Shown here in pieces: positions 7,551-17,000 of a stretch of DNA of 32,881 nucleotides. The first letter of the stretch is position 1. Each line of letters begins with the position of its first letter. A model generated the notes under the pieces. It had not been told where the DNA came from, ran no database searches, and saw only the letters and a list, made by a program, of their open reading frames with translations. Source of the DNA: Myxococcota bacterium (GTDB lineage Bacteria; Myxococcota; XYA12-FULL-58-9; JASMKV01). The position numbers and the translations under genes are program-made. Location: NCBI GenBank assembly GCA_030749035.1, contig JASMKV010000006.1:1-32881 (forward strand). Reading direction: 5' to 3'.

Positions 7551-8961
7551 GTTCTTTATTCTCATCCATTTTGCGATAAATCGTCCTGGTCGCAATGCCT
7601 AAAAGACGCGCTGCCGTTTTTTTATCGCCATCGGTTCGCGTTAAGGTCTGTTCGATCACCTGTTTTTCGATTTCGGCAAGAGGCGTACCAAAAGGAATCG
7701 ACAGACTCTCACCTGACTCTTCAGTGCTAACCTTTTTGAGCTGCTTGATGTTATCGGGCAGATCGTCCAAACCGATCAATTCGCGACAGCACAAAACCAC
7801 CGCGCGTTCGACAACGTTCTCCAGCTCTCTGACATTGCCTGGCCATAAATACGCATCTAAAGCCTTTAGAGCTGCATCCGAAAATCCTTTAACCACCTTA
7901 TTGTTCTTTTCACTGTAGCGTCTTAAAAAATGATGCGCCAACAAAACCACATCACCATGTCGTTCACGTAAAGGTGGCACACCAACCGGAATCACATTCA
8001 AGCGGTAAAAAAGGTCCTCTCTAAAAAGACCTTCATGGACCGCTTTATCCAAATCCTTATTGGTTGCAGCAATCACGCGAACATCAACATTCTTCGTGTT
8101 CTCGCCACCTACCGGCTCGATTTCCCCTTCTTGCAGCACTCTTAAAAGGCGAATTTGTACCGCGCCACTCGTTTCTGCTATTTCATCCAGGAGAATGGTG
8201 CCTCTGTCAGCTCGGTCAAAACGGCCTTCACGACGCTCAATGGCGCCTGTAAAAGCACCTTTTGCATGGCCAAAAAGCTCACTCTCCAGAAGATTTTCAG
8301 GCAATGCTGCACAGTTGACTGCAATAAAAGCTTTGCTCGAGCGCAGTGATAGTCGATGCACATGGCGTGCAAGCAAACCTTTGCCGGTGCCACTTTCGCC
8401 GGTCAAAAGAATTGTCGCCTCGGATTTTGCGGCTTGGCTCAACACGGCCATGCAATTTTGCATGCTTACGGATTTCCCAACCAAGTCATCTTCGCCAAAC
8501 TCCTCAACGCGCTCCCGTAAAACGCGATTCTCATTCACCAAGGCACGGCGCTCCAAAGCCCGTTGCGCTGAACGCACCACAATTGCTCTTTTCAAAGGCT
8601 TGGGAATAAAATCGTACGCCCCTTGCCGCATACAATCGACGGCATTTTCAATCGTTCCAAAAGCTGTCATCATCACCACTTCGATGCTCGGAGAAATCGC
8701 CTTGACCGCCTTGAGCAAATCGATGCCACTCATCTTTGGCATCATGATATCTGCCAGAACTAAATCCACCGTTTCTTTGCGAATCAGATCGAGCGCTTCC
8801 TCACCACTGTCGGTAATCGAAACACGATATTTCTCTCTTTGGAAGATTCGCTTCAGAGAATCGAGAATACCCAACTCATCGTCAACCACAAGGACATGGG
8901 GTACCTCAAAAGATGCATCCTCAACATGGTCCGATGTTTTTTCTTCTGCTAACCCTTGCAC
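7543..8961 (-). CDS. Sigma-54-dependent response regulator, NtrC family
   Basis: This is a three-domain bacterial enhancer-binding protein. The receiver domain (about 21-135) has the acidic pair D27/D28, phospho-acceptor D71 (LVLADIMMP), T99 and K121. The AAA+ domain has Walker A GESGTGKG (188-195) and the sigma-54 contact loop GAFTGA (235-240). A Fis-type helix-turn-helix lies at the C-terminus (GDKKTAARLLGIATRTIYRK). It activates sigma-54 promoters by ATP hydrolysis after phosphorylation. The start is GTG 8961, with AGGA about 10 nt upstream. No histidine kinase lies nearby, so it is an orphan here. It diverges from the polymerase gene with only 29 nt between starts. Confidence 0.95.
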   Translation of the reverse strand: MQGLAEEKTSDHVEDASFEVPHVLVVDDELGILDSLKRIFQREKYRVSITDSGEEALDLIRKETVDLVLADIMMPKMSGIDLLKAVKAISPSIEVVMMTAFGTIENAVDCMRQGAYDFIPKPLKRAIVVRSAQRALERRALVNENRVLRERVEEFGEDDLVGKSVSMQNCMAVLSQAAKSEATILLTGESGTGKGLLARHVHRLSLRSSKAFIAVNCAALPENLLESELFGHAKGAFTGAIERREGRFDRADRGTILLDEIAETSGAVQIRLLRVLQEGEIEPVGGENTKNVDVRVIAATNKDLDKAVHEGLFREDLFYRLNVIPVGVPPLRERHGDVVLLAHHFLRRYSEKNNKVVKGFSDAALKALDAYLWPGNVRELENVVERAVVLCCRELIGLDDLPDNIKQLKKVSTEESGESLSIPFGTPLAEIEKQVIEQTLTRTDGDKKTAARLLGIATRTIYRKMDENKEPT

Positions 8962-8990
8962 TTTTGCTCATCCTGTGAATTCACAAGCCT

Positions 8991-10667
8991 ATGGAACTAC
9001 TCCACGGCACCAAAGCCATCAATGAAGCACGACGCATCATTCGCCACAGCCAATCAATACCCATGATCAATGTCGATCCGATGGCCCGCGACGGCCACGC
9101 ACCGAAACTGATAACCATCAGCACTGCAGAGGAAACCATACTACTAACCCCCGCAAGAACACCAGAACTTAGCGACCTTTTTGCTGAGTTCGAGCTTTTT
9201 GGTGCCTATAAAGCCAAGGAACTTCACAAGATTTTAATCAAATTTTGTCACCACGCGCCAAAAAGATGGGCCTGCCTCTACTTGACAGAACAACTCATCC
9301 AAAACGGTCTTGGCGTTGAAACCAGCATCGAGGCGGTGGCGAACCGTTACGGTTTCAATGACTTACCGGACCCCACAACCGGCTTTGAAGAGCTCATCGC
9401 GTATAATCAAATGCTTGCACAAATTGTCGAAAAACAAATTGGTGCTTTGCGGACCAATCAACTCAACTTGGTTTCGAAAATTGAAGCATCGGCGATAGCC
9501 GCCATCGCTTCCATGGAAATTCATGGCATGCCCTTTAACTCTGAGATGTGGGAAACCTTGGCGCAACGAAACGAAACACAGCAAAAGACGCTTTACAGCC
9601 AAATCGCGAATCACCTGAGTGAAAAGGCCAGCCAACAAAAACTCGGTGAGATGGACACCCATGTCGACATTGACAGTGACAAAGAACTCAAAAGTCTCTT
9701 GGCGCAATTGGGATTTGAGGTCCCTAATTTGCAAAAATCGACATTAAGCACTCTCCCTGAACCGCTGGGACCCTGGTTCAAAGAGTACAGCGAGCTTGGC
9801 AAGTTGGTCTCAACTTATGGCAAAAGCTTCCTGAAATATGTGGGTGACGATGGCCGCATTCATCCCACCTTTGAGCAGATTGGTGCTGGCTCTGGACGCA
9901 TGGCTTGTCACTCACCCAATTTACAAGCCATGGTCAAAAGCCAGGAGCATCGCGCTTGTTTTTGTACCGACGAAAATCGAACTCTTATTTCTGCAGACTA
10001 TGCCGCCTGCGAGTTGCGTATCTTGGCGGAGATGAGCCGTGACCCCTTTTTCTTACAAGCCTTCGAAAAAGGCGAAGATTTGCACGCACGCGTGGCCAGT
10101 GAAATATTTCAAAAAACGGTGAGTAAAACAGAAAACCCTGAGCTTCGACACAAAGCCAAATCCATTAATTTCGGCCTTGCCTATGGCATGGGTCCAGCAG
10201 GCTTAGCCCGCACACTCGACATCAGCAAACATGCCGCAGAAGACCTTTTAAATAAACATTTTGAAAAATTCCCCAGGGTCAAAAGTTTTCTCGAAGACAA
10301 TGCGCAACATTCGCTGCAACGGGGTTTTGCACAAACGCTTAGCGGCAGACGTCTTGCCATTAGCTCAGAACAAATGATTGACAACCGCAATGCCGCCCTT
10401 CGCCTCGCCAAAAACATGCCCATTCAAGGCACCAATGCCGACATCACCAAGATTGCTTTGGCCACGATTGCGCAGGGCTTAGAACAATATGACAATGCTT
10501 TTTTGGTCAATGCGGTACACGATGAAATTGTCGTTGAATGCGAAGAAAACCAGGCTGAGGAAGTCGGCAAGTTTATCAAAAAATCGATGATGGATGCGGG
10601 CGCCGAATTACTTAAAGAAGTGATCCTTGAAGTTGACGTTGAGGAGAGCAGGATTTGGACCAAATAA
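8991..10667 (+). CDS. Compact family-A DNA polymerase with degenerate exonuclease domain
   Basis: The polymerase domain is intact. Motif A is ISADYAACELRILAEMS with catalytic D336, motif B is RHKAKSINFGLAYGMG with R386, K390 and Y398, and motif C is VHDEIV with D511. At 558 residues it is far shorter than classical Pol I (about 900) and has no 5'-nuclease domain. The N-terminal 110 residues align with a Klenow-type 3'-5' exonuclease fold, but the DxE motif reads DPM (29-31) and the ExoII/ExoIII acidic residues are not apparent. Proofreading is therefore probably lost. The role is likely repair or gap filling rather than the main Pol I. No clear ribosome binding site precedes the ATG. Confidence 0.9.
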   Translation: MELLHGTKAINEARRIIRHSQSIPMINVDPMARDGHAPKLITISTAEETILLTPARTPELSDLFAEFELFGAYKAKELHKILIKFCHHAPKRWACLYLTEQLIQNGLGVETSIEAVANRYGFNDLPDPTTGFEELIAYNQMLAQIVEKQIGALRTNQLNLVSKIEASAIAAIASMEIHGMPFNSEMWETLAQRNETQQKTLYSQIANHLSEKASQQKLGEMDTHVDIDSDKELKSLLAQLGFEVPNLQKSTLSTLPEPLGPWFKEYSELGKLVSTYGKSFLKYVGDDGRIHPTFEQIGAGSGRMACHSPNLQAMVKSQEHRACFCTDENRTLISADYAACELRILAEMSRDPFFLQAFEKGEDLHARVASEIFQKTVSKTENPELRHKAKSINFGLAYGMGPAGLARTLDISKHAAEDLLNKHFEKFPRVKSFLEDNAQHSLQRGFAQTLSGRRLAISSEQMIDNRNAALRLAKNMPIQGTNADITKIALATIAQGLEQYDNAFLVNAVHDEIVVECEENQAEEVGKFIKKSMMDAGAELLKEVILEVDVEESRIWTK

Positions 10668-10677
10668 GTTTGATGGG

Positions 10678-11400
10678 TCAATAGATCCCCGGAATAAAAC
10701 GCCAACGCACTTTTTCACAGTAGGCCCTATAGTCCGGGTCCATACCCAAATGCCTCTCTTCGGTGAGTGCCCTTAAGAAGTAAATCACTGTCCAGAACCC
10801 CATACCCAGCGCGAACCCAACATTAATCACCGGCAACATCGTTATCCACCACATGCCCACCTTAGAAATATACGCGGGATGACGAACCAACGAATAAGGA
10901 AAACGACCAACAATACCCCGATTCGTCAAATTGGAAGCCTTGGGCCCTAAGGCCACTGAAGCCCAGGTGTAAATAACCAGAAGCGCCCCCGTAATACAGC
11001 GCATGATGATGGTTGAGGTTTCATCCCAATAAGCCCGGTCATCGTTGGCCCCCCAAGGCACACCCCAAAAGCCATTAAAGGGTGGGTAACAAGCCAGTGC
11101 GACAAACCAGCCCAAAAATGTCGGTTCCACTGAGCGAATTTTATTATTCCACTTTTCGAACTCGAAAAGATAGCCAACCGAAAAAATCGCTGTATCCACA
11201 AAAAACAAGGCTGAGATAAAGATATGATAAAAAAGATATTTATCAGGGTTGCCCCAAACACGATCAAAGTAAGAAAGATGATTGCCAACAAATTTAAGCA
11301 TGATGGGCAGAAAGAAAAACTTCACCGCCATAAAAAGAGCCGAAACCTTCTCTTCCTGCGTGAATCGTCGAAACTCACCACCTCCTAAGGCGCAAAACAT
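10678..11400 (-). CDS. ICMT-like membrane methyltransferase, C-terminal piece of an amber-split gene
   Basis: The 240-residue frame is rich in membrane helices. It ends with the isoprenylcysteine carboxyl methyltransferase / phospholipid methyltransferase signature: GRFPYSLVRHPAYISKVG, then the EERHL and DYRAYCEKVRWRFIPG segments that bind S-adenosylmethionine. ATG 11400 has no ribosome binding site. Upstream the same reading frame continues through SYG to a TAG at 11412-11410, and then into another 98-residue membrane segment. The original protein was therefore probably about 320-340 residues. This piece alone lacks the first helices and may be non-functional unless the stop is read through. 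Its natural substrate cannot be told. Confidence 0.75.
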   Translation of the reverse strand: MFCALGGGEFRRFTQEEKVSALFMAVKFFFLPIMLKFVGNHLSYFDRVWGNPDKYLFYHIFISALFFVDTAIFSVGYLFEFEKWNNKIRSVEPTFLGWFVALACYPPFNGFWGVPWGANDDRAYWDETSTIIMRCITGALLVIYTWASVALGPKASNLTNRGIVGRFPYSLVRHPAYISKVGMWWITMLPVINVGFALGMGFWTVIYFLRALTEERHLGMDPDYRAYCEKVRWRFIPGIY

Positions 11401-11409
11401 GCCATAGGA

Positions 11410-11706
11410 CTAAGACAATAAACGATAACTGTGATTAGGCGATAAGGACTCCCGGTGGCGCAAATAATAAAAAGGGGAAAACCCTAAATAACCAACATAA
11501 CACGTGATTAAAGCCTGACGGGCAAAGTCATTCAGAAGCCGTCCATAGTAGGGCAACAAAAAATACACAAGAAGAGCGATGCCATAAACCAATGCGGACG
11601 AAAGGTAATACCTAACCCATGTGACTTTCTCTTCTTTTGGCTCATCCATCAACTCAAAAAACACCAATTGATGTCTATTGGCAACACCTTTTCTTTTGAA
11701 GTGCAC
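11410..11706 (-). pseudogene. N-terminal piece of the ICMT-like methyltransferase, ended by an in-frame TAG
   Basis: The frame is open from GTG 11706 (98 codons); ATG 11649 (MDEPKEEKVTW) is an equally plausible start. It encodes two hydrophobic segments (about 34-52 and 62-80) and stops with RLLS-TAG. The TAG is followed in the same frame by SYG and then the 240-residue downstream piece, with no shift of phase. TAG is an ordinary stop in this genome (the kinase and FKBP genes end with it). A nonsense mutation or a base error is therefore the simplest reading, and programmed readthrough is less likely. It diverges from the SDR gene with 38 nt between starts. Confidence 0.6.
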
Positions 11707-11744
11707 CTTGTTGCCAAACTTGCTTTCGTGGTAAATCCTTAAAG

Positions 11745-12467
11745 ATGGGAGAAGAAAATATTCTTATCACAGGCGCTGCCTCAGGCATGGGGCTGGCGAT
11801 AGCACAAAAGCTTGGACAAAAAGGTCGACACATCTTGTGTCTGGATATCGATGAGAAAGCACTCACACAAAACTGCAACAGACTCAATGAGACATCCGGT
11901 GCGCATTATAAACCCATTGCTTGTGACTTAAGCAACACGGCAAATCTTCTTGAGAGCTTTGAGGAAATACCCAGACTAGAGCATCTGGTGCATTGTGCCG
12001 GCATCGCACTTCCGGATGATTGGAAAAGCACAAGCGATAAAGACTGGGATGAACTTCTGCACATCAACTTCATCGCGGCCTGCCTTGTTATCCAACAAGG
12101 CGCTAAAATCCTGAGCGCGCATCAAGGTGGTAATATTATTTCGATATCCTCCGCAGCAGCCATCAAACCGATGCCTTCGCAAGCGGTGTACAGCGCGGCA
12201 AAAGCTGGCCTCAACGCTCTTCACAAAGCCCTGCGTGAAGAATTTCGCCCACACAACATTCGACTCACAACCATTAACCCTGGACCTACAAAAACAAATA
12301 TTTTGCGGCGCTTTTCTGAGGACTATCTTGAAGAGTTTAAAGTGCTTGAGGAGCCCCGACTCGCAGCCAGTGACATTGCGGCAATTGTCGATTTTGTGGT
12401 CGCAAGTCCAAGCCATATCAGCTTCGATGATATAACCCTTACGCCAAGTGCTTGGGCGTGGAATTAA
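11745..12467 (+). CDS. Short-chain dehydrogenase/reductase (first of a coupled pair)
   Basis: This classical SDR oxidoreductase of 240 aa has a Rossmann nucleotide-binding motif TGAASGMG (9-16). Asp follows beta-2 (CLDIDE), which favours NAD(H). HCAG stands in for NNAG, the active-site Ser lies in ISISSAAA, and the Tyr-Lys pair is Y149/K153 (YSAAK). The PGPTKT segment after beta-6 is typical. The substrate is not predictable. Its stop overlaps the ATG of the next SDR as TAATG, so the two are translationally coupled. The methyltransferase gene is divergent from it. Confidence 0.93.
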   Translation: MGEENILITGAASGMGLAIAQKLGQKGRHILCLDIDEKALTQNCNRLNETSGAHYKPIACDLSNTANLLESFEEIPRLEHLVHCAGIALPDDWKSTSDKDWDELLHINFIAACLVIQQGAKILSAHQGGNIISISSAAAIKPMPSQAVYSAAKAGLNALHKALREEFRPHNIRLTTINPGPTKTNILRRFSEDYLEEFKVLEEPRLAASDIAAIVDFVVASPSHISFDDITLTPSAWAWN

Positions 12468-13198
12468 TGTTCTCTCTTAAAGGCAAAGAAGTGCTTATTA
12501 CCGGGTCCACACGAGGACTTGGGTTTGCGCTGGCAAAACGCTGCCTCCAGGAAAAAGCCTCCGTGACCATACACGGGTCTAAGACGAAAAGCGTCGAAGA
12601 TGCTCTTGCCAAGCTTGAGCACGAAAATGCTCAGGGTGTGGTCGCTGACCTCCGGGAGATACAAAACATAGAAACGCTCTTTAAGGAATTTACGCACGAG
12701 CAAAAACCTCTGGACCTCTTTATCAATAATGCAGGGCGCACCTTGACTGGATATTTTCTGCAGCAGGAAACCAGTGATCTTGTTGACCTCCTGAATTTAA
12801 ACACGCGAGCTCCTCTCTTGTGCGCAAAACATGCCTTAACATTGATGGCCAAAAACAAGACCGGAACCATCATCAACATTTCCTCCAATGCAGCAGCAGC
12901 GCCAATGCCGCTTCTGGCCGCTTATTCGGCAAGCAAGGCAGCCCTAAGCGCCTTTAGTAAAGCATTTCGTGCCGAATGCGCAGACGAAGACGTAAGGCTC
13001 TTTTGGATCGAGCCCGGGGCTATTGCAACAGGCATCACATCATCCTACACCAAGGAGTTTATAGAGCGTTATGACGGCAATATTACGCGATTGAATCCGG
13101 ATGATGTCGCTGAACATATTATTCATATTTACCGAAGCGACAAATTAAACCATCAACACGTTGTGTTCGAACATTTTAGCGCAACGCATAAGTCATAA
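12467..13198 (+). CDS. Short-chain dehydrogenase/reductase (second of a coupled pair)
   Basis: ATG 12467 is preferred over the upstream in-frame TTG at 12452, because it overlaps the previous stop (TAATG) and begins directly before the Rossmann strand. The motifs are TGSTRGLG (12-19), NNAG, INISSNA with the catalytic Ser, and Y153/K157 (YSASK), followed by PGAIATG. It has 243 residues. A GSK segment after beta-2 suggests NADP(H) more than NAD(H). It is only distantly similar to the first SDR, so this looks like an old duplication or a recruited pair. The 3' end overlaps the convergent S51 peptidase by 6 nt. Confidence 0.92.
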   Translation: MFSLKGKEVLITGSTRGLGFALAKRCLQEKASVTIHGSKTKSVEDALAKLEHENAQGVVADLREIQNIETLFKEFTHEQKPLDLFINNAGRTLTGYFLQQETSDLVDLLNLNTRAPLLCAKHALTLMAKNKTGTIINISSNAAAAPMPLLAAYSASKAALSAFSKAFRAECADEDVRLFWIEPGAIATGITSSYTKEFIERYDGNITRLNPDDVAEHIIHIYRSDKLNHQHVVFEHFSATHKS

Positions 13199-13891
13199 GA
13201 GACGAGCTTCAATTTCCTCTTCCACCACCCGACCTTCACGCAAACACACCTTATAGGCTCCGGCGCCGACACGGCTTGTGACAACCTCGTGCAGCCCCTC
13301 ATCCACAAAACAAAGCGCCACATCATCATCCGCCGCCAGTCCGGCTGGAAAACCACCACCAATCAATTCATGGTAGCGAGGTCGGCGCAACACTTCGCCA
13401 TCGTAGTGTGGGCAAGCGCTGCCTTTAAGTAAGCCCAGACCATCGATACGGCCCTCAAGTTGCGGGCCATAAGAGTCCGTCACCACCGCCTCAAACCAAC
13501 AAAGCATCCCCGCGCTCACGCCACAAAGCACAATTCCCTTCTCGTAGGCCTCTCGTAGAATCTTATCAAGCTCATGTACGCGCCACACCGCCAACATATT
13601 CATCACATTCCCACCACCCACATAAATGATGTCTTGGCTTAAAAGAAATTGACGCAGATCCCGGCCATCATGACTAAAGAGGCTTAAGTGACTCGTATCG
13701 GCCCGATCTGCAGAGAAGGCTGTGTAGAAGCGTTCAATATAGCCGGGGGAATCCCCACTTGCGGTGGGCAAAAAACAAATGCATGGCTTTGTTTTATCCA
13801 CCAAAGATAAAAGATAATCGTCCAGGCAACGATGTTGAGGCTCTAAGCCGACACCACCACCACCCACACCTACGATAACCCGTTTCGTCAT
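13193..13891 (-). CDS. Peptidase S51 family protein (dipeptidase E / cyanophycinase-like)
   Basis: The protein has 232 aa from ATG 13891. An upstream extension of 14 codons is open, but MTKRVIVGVGGGGVG is the natural first beta-strand. S51 features are the FLPTAS strand, YVGGGN (90-95) and the nucleophile elbow GVSAGM with S126. The His/Asp-type partners are probably in the following PHYDGE segment. Family members cleave Asp-X dipeptides or cyanophycin, and this one looks like the generic peptidase E branch. It is cytoplasmic, with no signal peptide. It is convergent with the SDR pair, and no functional link with its neighbours is evident. Confidence 0.88.
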   Translation of the reverse strand: MTKRVIVGVGGGGVGLEPQHRCLDDYLLSLVDKTKPCICFLPTASGDSPGYIERFYTAFSADRADTSHLSLFSHDGRDLRQFLLSQDIIYVGGGNVMNMLAVWRVHELDKILREAYEKGIVLCGVSAGMLCWFEAVVTDSYGPQLEGRIDGLGLLKGSACPHYDGEVLRRPRYHELIGGGFPAGLAADDDVALCFVDEGLHEVVTSRVGAGAYKVCLREGRVVEEEIEARLL

Positions 13892-14020
13892 AGAGAAAAG
13901 CCTAACAAAGAGGCCTATGCCTGTCCAAGCCAATCAACGCCGAAAGCCCAACCTTTTTATCCCAGGCCTCATGACACCACCACATCAGCATGCTATGCAT
14001 GGGCTCATCACGGCCACACG

Positions 14021-17000
14021 ATGAATACTCCTCCCCCAAACAAAAGACACAAAAAAGAACGACTCGCTCTTCTTGCGGCTGGTCTGTTTTTGCTTTTCAT
14101 CTTCACAAGTCCAGGCGTCGACAAATTAACCGGTTTTGCGGGAGGGGCCCGTGATGATGCGACCGGCTGCGGGGGTGATGTCAGAGATCTGGAGAGCAAG
14201 CCATCAAATACCACCGATTCTCAAGCTGCGGGGAAAGGTGGCGCACCTGACTTTACAGAATCTTTGAGCGCAAGTGCTGGAACGCAAGCGACTTCAGAAT
14301 GCTCTGTGCTTCTTGACGAAAAAGCGATGATGAGCCAGGGTAATTGGCAGCTTGTTTTCCTTACAACATCCGATGAGGAAATCTCTGCTGATGAATACGC
14401 AACCTTCACCATCGTTCCTGCAGCTGAACTTCCCGCTGGCGTCAATGCGACCCACCCCTGGTTTCGCGTTGAATTGCATACACTGCCCCCCGACACAGTC
14501 CAGCGTCTGCTTTTGACCCGAACCATCACGGATTGTTCGACTAACGCATTCAAACAAAAAATACGTCGCCTGCATGTGGATTTTACCCTCTATCCGGATC
14601 TTGACGATAATGTTTCCTATGATGGAGCGTTCATCAAATCGGCCTATCTCTTCGGAAACGTTGATGCACCTGACACCCAAAACTCCTGGAAGACCGCATT
14701 TCATCAGGATCTGCGGGCTTACCCTGAATTCCCAGATCTCTCTCCAGGTTATAGTCATTCCAAAACGCTATTCTTAGACTCTTTCCTTGAACAATCGGTA
14801 TCCGATGCCCCCCCCCAGCTGAAAAAGACGGGACTCAGTTTTGAATTTAAAAAGGATGAGGAAAAACTTTTTAGCTTCCCCTTTACCATCCTCATTCGCA
14901 GCATCGAATTTGGCGATGCATCCCTCGCATCCATCATGGAGAAAAAGGCGGGTGACTTCTTCTTTCGCTTTGGTTCAGAAGCCACACTGACTTGGGGTCA
15001 TGATGCCAAAACCTGGCAATATGAAAACACCAATGCAGACGTTGATTTCAGCCAGAGTAAAGCGATTGAAGAGGATGAGACTCAAGAACTCTTTGAAGCG
15101 ATCATTGACTATGAAGCAAAGGCCGCCTACCTGGGCTTTAAGGTCTGCTGCTTTACGGAAAAAGACCTTTTTAATCTCGAAGACATCAAAGCGTTTAACA
15201 ACGGCCCCTTATCACCGACATTGGTTCAGGAATTCATTGCAGCACAAAATTATTCTCCGGACATTCAACTTGCAAGTGCCCTGCTCGATGAGACCTACGG
15301 TTTTAGCAATATGGATGCGAGCACAGAGGTGAGCGCTGATCTTGCCCAAAGCGGTTGGCTCAACACCATGGTTCTTGAGACCACGCCCTCCCTCGACCCC
15401 TTTCACCGCCATCTTCTCATCGGAGAAGAGGCCACCCCCTATCAAGCCCAATTTAAAGTTGAACCCAATACAAGTTATATGGCGCTTCTGCTTTCAGGCA
15501 CGAACGGCAATTTTATTAAGGGTGGTCACAATGCTGGAAAATATCTCTGGGATCCCAATACGCGCCACATAAGCCAAATCGATTGCCCACAGGCAGATTG
15601 TTATAACGGCTCGATACCCGTGCCCCAAATCGAAGGTCCCACACAGCACCCTCTGCTCTATAAAGAGCCCTGGAATTTCAAGGACTATCAAGAGCTTTTC
15701 GCCCATTTTTGGTCGCATCGCTTTACGCTGCATCCCTTCGTCGTGCATGCCGATGCTCAAGGCATGATACGGCTCGAATTTGCTCCCGATGGGCGCATGT
15801 TTCCAATCAACGCCCTGGCCCTGCGTCAAATTGACAACAATGCCGATTCAAATCAGGTGAGCAATGCGTTGGCACTGCGCATGCACAAAAAGCTGCACAC
15901 CTACCATGAAGCTTATCTCGATGCCGAAATCAAACCCGTATGGCCCCTTGCCTGGAAAGCCATTGGTGACCAAACTTTTCCTCAAGATGAGCTCAGCCTC
16001 TACCGTCGCCGTTTGGGCAATAATTTGAACCCGCAGATCGATCCACCTGCAAAGTGGCTGGAGGATATTGAAGATGGCATAGAACTTACGGTTGCCCAGG
16101 GCGAAAGCGGCCACCTGATTCTCGGTATGCGCTCAAGCTACAAGCAGAGCAAAGATTTTGACATTTTGACGAGTTCCCTGCAAACAACAAGTGGATTAGC
16201 CATTCCCACACAAAACATTCGAATTCAAAGTTTTCGTATCGACACGCGTTATATCAATCGTTCGAGCTATTTAAAGCGGCGTTATCGCTTCGAACAGTCG
16301 ACCCTGCATCCATTGGCAACATGGAATAAGAAACTGCGTCCCGGTTTCAATCGCGAAGTGTTGATGACAATCGACACACAAGATCTGGCGCCTGGTCATT
16401 ATAAGGGTCGTATCGTTTTGGACATCAGCAATCTCAATCGGATTTCCATTCCTCTGGAAGTCGAGATTCAGCCCTTCACCCTCGATTGGAAAGACTTATC
16501 ACCCAGTTTTTATAAACCCTATCTGTCGGGGCCAGCAGCCTTGCGTTGGTGGGTCAAAAGCAAAGACCCGGATTACAGCTGGACATGGACGGACTATTGG
16601 GAGCAAGAAGAGTACCAAGAAGCCTATAATCAAGTGGCTGAGCAAATGCGCCAACAACATTTCAGCCAGTCTGGCACCTTTGACTATAAATTCAATATTG
16701 AGGAGAAAATAAACAACGCATGCAAACCCACACATATGGCCGTCCCCAATACAAGTTGGTGCTTTAAACGACACGACATCACGACACTGCAAATCGCCGC
16801 GATGTTGGGCCCCGAAGCCGCGAGCATTCATCCTGGAGAGCCCAACGCCGATTGGTCGAGTCAGCAAACGCTGCATCCACAACGGAGCATCGCTTTAAAT
16901 GCCCACAGTGTTCTGGCTAAAAAATATGCCAAGGAAGACACCTATCTTTTCGGCTATGCCAGTCAATGGGGCGAATATTTACATTATACGTTGGATCAAA

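Noticed and set aside
8060-9025. 321-codon plus-strand frame opposite the NtrC-type regulator
   Set aside because: Antisense shadow rich in Ser/Arg. The regulator on the other strand has every expected motif.
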